From: Prosopocoilus inquinatus
Lineage: Eukaryota; Arthropoda; Insecta; Coleoptera; Lucanidae
DNA length: 64,000 nucleotides
Reading direction: 5' to 3'
Assembly (NCBI GenBank): GCA_036172665.1
Contig: CM069872.1
Span: 51,632,101 to 51,696,100, forward strand
Part shown: one piece after another, positions 13,801 to 22,439 of the stretch
Layout: the number at the start of each line of letters is the position of its first letter
Position numbering within the stretch: position 1 is the stretch's first letter
The notes under the pieces: generated by a model
Told to the model about the DNA's origin: nothing
What the model saw: only the letters and a program-made list of their open reading frames with translations
The model's database searches: none
Made by a program: the position numbers and the translations under genes

Positions 13801-13900
13801 TATTCTCTTGAATAAAAGCGATTACTTAAAAATTCAAAAGTCGATAATGAAGGATCAAAGCGAGACAGGAATAATTTAGAAGGCCATCTCTTGTCCGAAA
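10830..13900. repeat. ~470-bp tandem array built from ~155-bp CGCCATCT subunits
   Basis: The full unit recurs with spacing of 456-480 bp: the phrase GCGCCATCTGTTGACC, or a variant, lies near 11005, 11461, 11939, 12416, 12896 and 13530. Each unit holds three related but distinct boxes, of types ACGCCATCTCTTGACC, GCGCCATCTGTTGACC and TGCGCCATCTGTTGTCC. A CGCCATCT box therefore appears about every 140-170 bp, some 18 times. The final units are more degenerate and are interrupted by a dispersed repeat at about 13312-13465. No long open frame runs through it. Confidence 0.9.
13312..13465. repeat. Dispersed repeat family R (CAGCTGTTTCAG), copy 1
   Basis: Carries the hallmark core GGCTGTTTCAGCCGTATTTG, then CTTCGTCAGCAGAAG and AAAAAGCGATCGTAGGAT. 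It lies inside the CGCCATCT array and so inserted after the array formed. Related copies lie at 21036-21470, 38190-38290, 47478-47660 and 58165-58325. Confidence 0.6.
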
Positions 13901-14142
13901 GTGGAAACTATTTGAATCGAAATACAAATAATATTCCGTCGTTCGCTTCAAAACCTTTATTTCTTTTCTTTAACGTTGTCTTAAAAAATTATAATTTACG
14001 GTGAAAATAAAAAAAAAACAGTGTAACGTTTACTTAATGGTAAGCGAGTTTGTGTAAACTTTAGGGTTTGCGGGACATAAGGGGCTATTCTGTATCAAGT
14101 ACGTTAAATATAACGCACGCACTGTTGCTATGGTAACAACCA

Positions 14143-14154
14143 ATTAAAAAGCTT
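14143..14154. repeat. Target site duplication of nested LINE (left)
   Basis: ATTAAAAAGCTT, repeated exactly at 15227-15238. Confidence 0.8.
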
Positions 14155-15226
14155 CTTTCTTCTTCTTCTTCTTCTTCTTATTATGGCAATTGGTTATAAA
14201 ACCATAGGCCAGACTCTTAAGTTGGTATGACTGTTATTTGTTTTCATTCATTCATAACTTAATTTTTGATTGAGTTAAAAAGAGAATTACTAGTTTAATC
14301 CTGTCTAAATTTAAATTTGATAAAATATAAGGAACACTTAAAGGTGCAACCAATTTACTTTTAATAAGCTTGATATATAACTGATTAGAATTTTGTATGT
14401 TATTAGGACATTCAAATAAAATGTGGTCTAAGTCCCCCAAACTGCCACAAGAACAATAGGGAGAATCAATGACACGTATCTTATGCAAGTGAAATTGTGA
14501 AAGACAATGGTTGAAACGCATTCTGCAAATTGTTGTGATTGCTTTTCTGGGTATTATAAAAGATTTAAACCAAGGTTCGAAGGATACCTTGGAAGTAATT
14601 TTAAAGTACCATTTGGCTTTTGTTCTTGTGAATATTTCCCAATCCTTTTGCCAATCAATTAAAATATCTTTTCTCACCGAAATATATAAATAATTGTATA
14701 TAGGTTTTACTGAATTTAATAACTGTCCTGATGAATCACCTCGTCTTGCAAGCACATTAGCTCTTTCATTACCCACTATGCCTTTGTGGCCAGGAATCCA
14801 AACGAAATCTATCTCATAATTTTTTTCTAATAGTTGAAAATATGTCTTCTTAATTTCTAAAGTCAATTGATCCGATTTGGCGAGAATACCAGTACTTTTA
14901 ATTAACTGTAATGCACTTTGAGAATCCGAAAAGATTACGGACTTTGTCCATCTATTAAGTTCAATTAATTTTAAAGCTTCCTTGATCCCCAACATTTCAG
15001 CTCTACATACATTGGTTTGCGAATTAATTTTTAAGTCCTTATCATATTTTGTCTGTGTACAAAATATACCAATCCCTGCACCTAACGAGAAATCTGACTT
15101 AGATGCATCTGTGAAAATCCATTTCGCATCGCACCATTTAATATTTGCAGATGCTGTAAATACTTTTTGAAATTTTTGAATCGGAAATTTAGTCAAATTA
15201 AATCTATTAGAAAAGGATAAATCTAC
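14155..15226 (-). mobile_element. 5'-truncated LINE (I/R1-like group) with RNase H domain
   Basis: Reading on the minus strand, the insert begins mid-ORF2 and ends in a (GAA)n-type tail at about 14157-14185. It is bounded by an exact 12-bp target duplication, the mark of target-primed reverse transcription. Only the end of ORF2 is present. It falls in the group of LINEs that carry RNase H after the RT domain, such as the I-like clades; the exact clade is uncertain. Confidence 0.8.
14252..15226 (-). pseudogene. LINE ORF2 C-terminus: RNase H plus CCHC-like tail
   Basis: The frame is open on the minus strand from the insertion point to a stop at 14252; the few extra codons upstream of 15226 come from host DNA and are not LINE. 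RNase H type 1 motifs are visible: the first acidic site in IFTDASKSD, the glutamate in CRAEMLGIKEAL, the aspartate in IFSDSQSAL, and the final histidine/aspartate block VWIPGHKGIVGNERANVLAR. Downstream, a cysteine/histidine tail of the form C-x-C-x8-DHILFEC follows, as in I-like elements. The RT and endonuclease parts are missing, so this cannot be an active element although the remaining frame is intact. Confidence 0.85.
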
Positions 15227-15238
15227 ATTAAAAAGCTT
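15227..15238. repeat. Target site duplication of nested LINE (right)
   Basis: ATTAAAAAGCTT, identical to 14143-14154. Confidence 0.8.
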
Positions 15239-15522
15239 TATGATTGGTTTGTACGATAGCATAGTGCACCTCAATCGAAAGCGCTATAAATTCAAATGTC
15301 TGTTTCTATGGTACAAACCAATCATAAAGCTTTTTGATTGGTTGTTACTATAGCAACAGACTTTCGAATTTATAGCGCTTTCGATTGAGGTGCACTATGT
15401 GCACTGAGTGTATCTCCATCTCGTTTTAACCTCGTGGAATAAAATGAGATGAAAATACACTCAGTGCACGAAGTGCACCCCAATCGAAAACGCTATTTAT
15501 GTCCTCCATACAGAATAGCCCC

Positions 15523-17770
15523 CCCTATTGTTAGATTGAACACAACATAGAATACACAAGGTACGTTTATTTATAATTTGGAATTGCAAAATATAACTTA
15601 CATGACAAACTGAAGAGACGTTTTACTAAACGAGATCGCGCATTATGACAAGGATATTATCGAATCGTTTTTTTTTTAATTAGGTATGTCAGTTGAAGTG
15701 ACCTAATTTCCAGTCTACGTAAGCGACTCCTAGCGACTCATTTTATTTTACTGGCGGCTGTGATTAGGTAACCGGTGTGCAATGTATGTAAGCCAAAGTT
15801 TACCTTGTAGGAGTCAGGAGCCGATCTTACATAATTATTCCTTCTGTTACAATAGTTATTATTTATTCGACTTTCAGAGCGTCATCTCTCGCCGGTAAGT
15901 GAAAACTATTTTAATCCAAATTTAAATATAAATTTCGGCATTTAGGAACAGACGTTGCTTTTTTTGCTGCGGAGGTTCGGTCAGCGAAAATGTAACAAGG
16001 ATGGCAAGAGTGAAATGAAATGTAATGCAAATGGAAATTAAGAGACAAAGAAAAATTAATTACTTCATAAAATAAAAGGACATTATCACCGATTTCGGCT
16101 TTAACAATATAATACCTAATGCGAAAGCAAAATGAACAAAGATATTTTCGCATAAACGATTCGTTGGATAGAAATTCCAGATAATTACGCACGAATGCTC
16201 ATCCGCACACGTCCATTTCAAACAAGCAGAGTGTTACAATTATCGAAGCGGATACGTACCGTCAAAATAATAATGAAATAATAAGCTCACGTTCCCTGAA
16301 ATACTATCCGGCGTACCATCCCAGGCCCGAACCTGGAAACAAAAACCGTGAAAGGAACTTCGATACGACTTAGCAGAGTACACAATACGTCATTAATCCG
16401 ATAGAATGGGGTAATATGTGTAGAAAATTGCTTTTAAACTGAATATATTACAACATGCATTGTTGTGAAACGCCGGATTATAGAAAATGTGCGCTCCGAA
16501 ATCCTCTTTATTCCTATTTTCCGTCACGCGTTCACTGTCAAACGTGATTAAGATTAATGCCAACGAATTTAATACAAAAATGATGATGAAATTAAATAAT
16601 ATGTATAGGGACACGGATTTTTAGGATTCCGAATAGGGGATGTTATACCAATCTCTCTCCCTTAGCTTTGAATAAATTCGTGCCCGGACGTAAAAAATAA
16701 ATTTCATTTGGATTGTTCACTTTATTTACCGAACTCGCTCTTTGTCTCTTCTACGCACTGTACGAACAAACGGGTGGTCGTGCTGTTGATGATGATGGTG
16801 ATGAAGTGCAACGCATTCGTTAATTTGTCCGTTCGTAGGAACATTTCCATAACAAAGGGATGATCCAACAGTCGAGAGTGTCATCTGCCACCCCACCTTT
16901 CCTTTCCTTCCTAAACGCAGATATTGCAACTCATTCATTTTATTAGTGGTCCTTTTTGTTACACGGGGAAAGTTGAGTGCCTGCTCGCTTTCCGACATTT
17001 GTAACCATCCGTTATGGCCGGCGTCCAATTGAAACGAATCGGTGAATGCTAAAAGCCAAACGAACGCAATCAAATTAACGTTTTATTTTCCGGTGGTACG
17101 ACAGAAAGTCGTCTTTATGGCCGCCCTAAGTAGAACCAATAATTTGGACGAGACATTTTCAATTACTAAAGTAGTAAATATTTAATGAGCTTGATTAAAT
17201 ATCAATAACCATAACTTGCACGTTCGTTGTTACACCGCCTTTCTTCGACGAATTAATTAAAAGGCAGATAATCTACTGGCTCGAAGGACCTAAATAATTA
17301 ATTTCCTTTAAACGTAGATGATGACACCCAGAACTCTTTCTGTTTCTTCCTAGCGTAGCTGGTGATGATAGGTAGAGATTTCAAGCTTGAAATTTCTGTT
17401 CCCTCCCGCGACAAAACCTTACACGAAGCCGGATTAAACACAACAATCTAATAGAACGCGCTGTAATTTCCGTCAAATCCAAAACTTAATTAAGCGTTCG
17501 TTCGGCGCTGGATGGAGCAAAGCGCAACGTGCTTCAAATCCAGCGTCGTCGTTGTAAATAACGCCGCAGCTTAACTTTCTGCGGCTACCACTGCCCTACC
17601 TACCGTTCTGTAAACACACCACTTAGTCATTATTTCACGCCTGACAAAATCCCCGTCACGGACATGATGTTCTTTGAGTTAATGATGCCCACTTTTATTA
17701 GGTAGAGCACTTCAATACCCATTATGTAAGGAGAGGAAGAAAAAAACGTGGACGAAAAGTCATTGGCGTA
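15523..17770. other. Low-repeat stretch with a possible minus-strand gene
   Basis: Apart from a lone GCGTCATCTCTCGCC box near 15870, this part looks single copy and is less AT-biased than its surroundings. It contains the candidate mini-exon at 16291-16332 and an open minus-strand frame at 16726-17073 (115 codons). That frame begins with a hydrophobic stretch (IAFVWLLAF) and contains a HHHHHQQH run; I do not recognise it. Confidence 0.3.
16291..16332 (-). CDS. Candidate 42-nt cadherin-type exon
   Basis: On the minus strand a strong acceptor (GTTTTTGTTTCCAG) is followed by 42 bases and then a strong donor (GTGAGC). In one frame the 14 codons read VRAWDGTPDSISGN, which looks like the conserved end of a cadherin repeat (V-x-A-x-D-G-x-P). 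I found no neighbouring exons that I can join to it. It could therefore be an isolated small exon of a large gene on the minus strand, or chance. No start or stop lies within it. Confidence 0.35.
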
Positions 17771-17779
17771 CGCAGTTGG

Positions 17780-19860
17780 TTGGCAACGCAAACCAATTTC
17801 AAAGTAACACACTGCAAAGTACGGAAAAATTTTGTTGTTATTGGTGCCATCCACAAAATAGCAAGAACTTCCCTAAGAAGAAGAGAAAGGAAAATAAATC
17901 GTCACGGAAGAAGACCTTTGGAAACGAACAATTGGATGATTGAAATGAGCATGGAACCACGAATAATATCCCAAGAGCAAAAAAGGCAGTTTCCAAAAAA
18001 TCTAATCTTAAGAAGGAGAGGAAGAAATATAACCACACGCCACTGGAAGATGCCTTTGGACATTATCTTGCCCCCTGCCTTTGCTGGCGAAAGAACGAAT
18101 AATTAAATAATTGAAGTCGACGAATAATATTCAAACAAACAATTTCCTAAAACTCAATCGAAAGGAGAAGAGGAAGCAAGAACTACCTCGCGAAGAGACC
18201 TTTGCAAGTCGTATTGTGAAGAAATTGACAAGCGAAGAATTGAATGGTTGAAACTATCAAGGGCAAAAGAGGCAGCTTCCAAAAAAACTGATCGTAAGAA
18301 GAAGAGGAAGAAACGTAACTGCCACTGGAAGACGCCTTTAGAAATCAACTTGCCCCCTGCAAATCCAATGGTGGAGCAATTGATAAATGAACAGTTAAAA
18401 AATTGAAGTCAACGAATAAGATTCAAAGAGTAAAATAAAACAATTTCTTAAAATCTAATCGAAAGGACAACAGGATGGAAGGACTGCCTCGGGAAGAAGC
18501 ATTTGGAAGTCGTATCCTGAAGAAATTGACAAGTGTGTGAATTGAAGGGTTGAAATTAGCAAGGAAAGACGATTAATATTTCAGGAGCAAAAGAGGCAGT
18601 TTCCAGTTTCTCTAAAACCTGTTCGTAAGAAGAAGAGGAAGAAACATAACTGACATTGGAGGAGGCCTTTGGAAGTCGTCTTTACCCACAGCAAATCCAA
18701 TGGTGAAGGAATTGATGAACGAGCAATTAAATAATTGAAGCCAACAAAGAAATCTCGAGTAACAATCCAAGAGAGTAAAAGAGGACAATTTCCGGAAACC
18801 TCAAGGAAATGGGAACAGGAAGCAAGAACTGCCTAGTGACGAGGCCTTTGCAAGTCGTCTTTATCCCACAGGAAATCCAACGGTGAGGGAATTGATGAAC
18901 GAGCAATTAAAAAAATTGAAATCCAGAAAGAAACTAAGAGCAGAAAAAGACAGTTTCCGAAAACCTAAAGGAAAGGAGAAGAGGAAGCAAGAACTGTCTG
19001 GTGAAGAGGCCTTTGCAAGTCGTCTTTACCCAAAGCAAATCCAATGGTGAAGGAATGTGAGAACGAACAATTAAATAATTGAAATCAATACAGAAACCAC
19101 GAGTGATAATCCAAAACCAAAAAAAGGACAATTTCGGAAAACCTAAAGGAAATGAGAAGAGGAAGCAAGAACAGGCTCGTGAAGAGGTCTTTGTAAGTCG
19201 TCTTTACTCACAGCAAATCCAGTGGTGAAGGAATTGATGAACGAGCAATTAAAAAAGTTGAAATCCGCAAAGAAACTAAGAGCAGAAAAAGACAGTTTCC
19301 GAAAGCCTAAAGAAAAGAAGAAGATGAGGCAAGAATTGCTTAGTGAAGAAGCCCTTGCAAGTCGTCTTTAACCACAGCAAATCCAATTTATGAACGAGCA
19401 ATTAAATAATTGAAATCAATACAGAAACCATGAATCCAAACAATCCAAAACCAAAAAAGGACAATTTCGGGAAACCTAAAGGAAATGAGAAGAGGAAACA
19501 AGAACAGGCTCGTGAAGAAACCTTTGCAAGTCGTCCTTACCCACAGGAAATCCAGTGGTGAAGGAATTGATGAGCGAGCAGCTGAAGTCAACAAAGAAAC
19601 CTCGAGTAACCATCCAAGAGCAAAAAAAAGAACAATTTTTGAAAACCTAAAGGAAAGCAGAAGAGGAAGCAAGAACTGCCTCGTGAAGAAAGTCGTTTTT
19701 ACGCAAAGCAAATTTAATATCGTAAACGAATTTATTGATAAACCACTAAAGGCAAAGAAGATATTTCCAAAAACTTAATCGCAATGGAAAAATGGCGAAG
19801 CAAAATAAATTTCCACGGAAAGAGACCTTGGAAGGCATCAAATCCAGAGCAACAATTAGT
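17780..19860. repeat. Purine-rich ~170-bp tandem array
   Basis: The phrase GAAGAGGAAGCAAGAACTGC, with CTTTGCAAGTCGTCTTTA about 40 bp later, recurs near 18170, 18470, 18815, 18978, 19156, 19315, 19490 and 19660. Spacing is mostly 160-180 bp, with longer, degenerate units on the left. The plus strand is strongly A+G rich, so long open frames on either strand here are composition artefacts. Confidence 0.85.
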
Positions 19861-19864
19861 ACAG

Positions 19865-20408
19865 GGAAGAAACTGATTAACTAGCAATTAAATAGACGAC
19901 ATCAGCATGGAATTACCTGTATTGATGTGAAAGAAAAATGTGATTGCAAGAAGAAAAAGAAGGAAGTCTTTGGAAATCGTCGTCCTCATCACTGCAAAAA
20001 TTCCCCTGAAGGAATTGGTAAACGAATTTTGTTGAAATTGGTAAGGAAGGATGAATACCATTCCGAATAAGAAAGAGAGAGGGCGATCTGATCTTAGCAT
20101 TACTTCTTAGACCTAACCCTCGCCTAAAAAACAAATGGAAGAAACTGATTAACTAGCAATTAAATAGACGACATCAGCATGGAATTACCTGTATTGATGT
20201 GAAAGAAAAATGTGATTGCAAGAAGAAAAAGAAGGAAGTCTTTGGAAATCGTCGTCCTCATCACTGCAAAAATTCCCCTGAAGGAATTGGTAAACGAATT
20301 TTGTTGAAATTGGTAAGGAAGGATGAATACCATTCCGAATAAGAAAGAGAGAGGGCGATCTGATCTTAGCATTACTTCTTAGACCTAACCCTCGCCTAAA
20401 AAACAAAT
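19865..20408. repeat. 272-bp tandem duplication, identical copies
   Basis: The block starting GAAGAAACTGATTAACTAGC at about 19866 recurs at about 20138. Every base I compared through CTAAAAAACAAATG matches at an offset of 272 bp. Perfect identity among degenerate neighbours means a very recent duplication or an assembly duplication. Confidence 0.9.
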
Positions 20409-21035
20409 GTGAGGATGGTGTTCAATGATTCGTTAGCTTTCCAATAGAAAAATTCTTTTCTCATCCATTCTCAAAGGCATTTTCAGGAAACATATCGGGG
20501 CATTAAGCACGAAAAGCGGTGCTTCAGGAATGAAATGATTTTGTAGTCCATTCGTTTTGAAAATGAAGCAGAATTTGCAAAGAAAAAATATTCGTTTAAT
20601 CCTCTCTTTTCCTCTGATGTTACTCTCCATGCTTCTCAGGTCTGCTTACCACAGATCTTCTTGGGCAATGTTGAGGAGAACGAAAAGATTTCATACATTT
20701 TTCATTTTGTAGTCCAGTCGTTTTGAAAATGAAGCAGAATTTGCAAAGAAAAAATTGAAGTTCATCTTCCTTTAATCCATTCTATTTCTTTGGTTTCACT
20801 CTTCATGCTTCTCTTCTTCTCTCTTCTCCTCATGCTTACTACACGTTCATGTTTATCGTCCTCTCTTTTGGGCTTTCGTGTAGAATCTTCTTTAGAACTC
20901 TCTCTTCTTCTCTCCATTTACATGTTGATTGGCAATTTTTTCTCATCTACCTCTCAAAATAAATAAGATTTTATTTAAACGACAAAAAGAGGATGTATGA
21001 TTTTTGCGGTTTTGGGTAACTAAAGTAGGGTGTTA
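20409..21035. repeat. Degenerate ~175-bp repeat pair and pyrimidine-rich DNA
   Basis: A segment with TTTTGAAAATGAAGCAGAAT at about 20555 is repeated at about 20725. The remainder is pyrimidine-rich. No gene is seen. Confidence 0.6.
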
Positions 21036-21331
21036 GAAAAATTTTGTGCAAATCGTTCTTGATTGCAGTGAGAACCTCGAGCAGCCTCTGGACAGCTGTT
21101 TCAGCCCTGCTTGGGGCTTCTTCAGCAGAAACGTAGCTCGACATTCCCACTGCAGACCAAAAACGACTTGCCCAATTTATTCGCGAATAAATTGGGCAAG
21201 TCGTTTTTGGTCTGCAGTGGGAATGTCGAGCTACGTTTCTGCTGAAGAAGCCCCAAGCAGGGCTGAAACAGCTGTCCAGAGGCTGCTCGAGGTTCTCACT
21301 GCAATCAAGAACGATTTGCACAAAATTTTTC
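21036..21331. repeat. Near-perfect 296-bp palindrome (family R, copy 2)
   Basis: The 148-bp left arm (21036-21183) and the right arm (21184-21331) are exact reverse complements over everything I checked, with no spacer: the centre is TTCGCG|AATAAA-like, next to ATTTATTCGCG. Both strands therefore encode the same ~100-codon frame, which is a palindrome artefact and not a gene. The arm contains the family R core with GAGCAGCCTCTGGACAGC and CAGCCCTGCTTGGGGC. Confidence 0.95.
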
Positions 21332-21480
21332 TAAAATCTTTCATTATGCTTTGACAGCGAGCATGGCCGCCTTGCATGGGGGACTCATTAGGAGCAAATC
21401 CCGCTTCAATTTGTCTATCCTACTGCAATGTTAGGTCAAAAAGCGATAGTAAGATGTCGCTATTTTATATGTTTAAAGTA
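21332..21480. repeat. Family R 3' part
   Basis: Contains TTTGACAGCGAGCATGGCCG and GGTCAAAAAGCGATAGTA. The same sequence is present in reverse complement at about 47478-47610. Confidence 0.7.
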
Positions 21481-22439
21481 GGGTGGTAAAAAAAAATAAT
21501 AATGATGTACGCCTATGGTAACCAGTAACCGCCATTGAAAAATGTTACGTAAAAGTCACAGCTCGCCAATTAGATTCACTACATTGCAATTTGTAGTACC
21601 CAAAGTCATTCCGACGGGCGACAATGAAGCTTTATCCCCGGTGGGTCCGACTTGTTCGACATATTTTATTACCTTCGCCAGATTCGCCCCAAAAGCGTTT
21701 CGAGTTTTTTTTTTCTTTCGGGCAATTTTCTGCTAATTTCACGTGCGAATGCGTTTGGGTGCCAGATGCACCTTCGGCCAACAATGAAAATGCGCGCGCG
21801 ATGCCCTTTTATTAGCTTATTGAATTCGCTGGCAAGAGATCCGTCGGCCTTCGTCCGTTCTCTCTTCGGGGGCCGCCACTCATCTTTCCCGAAACACACC
21901 GTTCACGCTCGTATTTATTTTCCACAAAAAGCACATTATTAGATGGACACGCTCAACGGACCAGAAATAATTCTACACGTGTTCAACAAGAAAAAAAAAT
22001 GCATGTTAGTTTTTCGAGGATTTCGGTTTTAACTGATTGGAAGTAATAAATAAAAATTCAATATCAAGAAAATATGATTTTGTAAAATATTGCCTAACCA
22101 ATCACACCAACCACATATATATATATCTAGATATTTGCTAACATACTAACATACATACTTTAGTTTAAAGAAATGTGAAATATTTTGAAACCAAGGAAAT
22201 TTTTCGGCACAATTCCAGTTTCTTACATCAAGAAAGCGCACATCAAAATAAACTTTTAGTTAAACCTTCACAATCACCACCTGACTAAAGCCTGACTAAG
22301 ACAATCACCAATCTTATTAAAGCTGTTCCGATGTGCCTTCTCTGAAGGCGCCTTCAAAGTCAAACTTCTTAAAGACGAACAGATCGTAGTCTACCAACAA
22401 TCTAACTAGAACAACACTGATTGTGGAGTTGGAAGAAAG
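21481..22439. other. Single-copy-like stretch without a recognised gene
   Basis: 21540-21960 has a more balanced composition and overlapping open frames on both strands, but no domain I recognise. 21960-22440 is AT-rich. A conserved regulatory region is possible; nothing specific can be supported. Confidence 0.3.

Larger units (their letters stand above)
14081..15522. mobile_element. TIR element (GGGGCTATTCTGTAT), host of a nested LINE
   Basis: The ends form a perfect 15-bp inverted repeat, GGGGCTATTCTGTAT at 14081-14095 and its complement at 15508-15522. The right half is rich in internal palindromes: the pair GCGCTATAAATT / AATTTATAGCGC near 15280-15385, and GCACTGAGTGTAT versus ATACACTCAGTGC near 15400-15465. 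There is no transposase of its own. The LINE fragment at 14155-15226 is inserted inside it; removing that leaves a ~370-bp non-autonomous element. Confidence 0.65.

Noticed and set aside
17838..20406. Hydrophobic minus-strand frames (leucine/phenylalanine-rich) that resemble membrane proteins
   Set aside because: Translations of the purine-rich ~170-bp array; repeated in step with the array and not conserved between units.
20971..21354. Two ~100-codon open frames on opposite strands with the same protein
   Set aside because: They are produced by the perfect palindrome at 21036-21331; both strands read the same sequence. No family similarity and no splice context.
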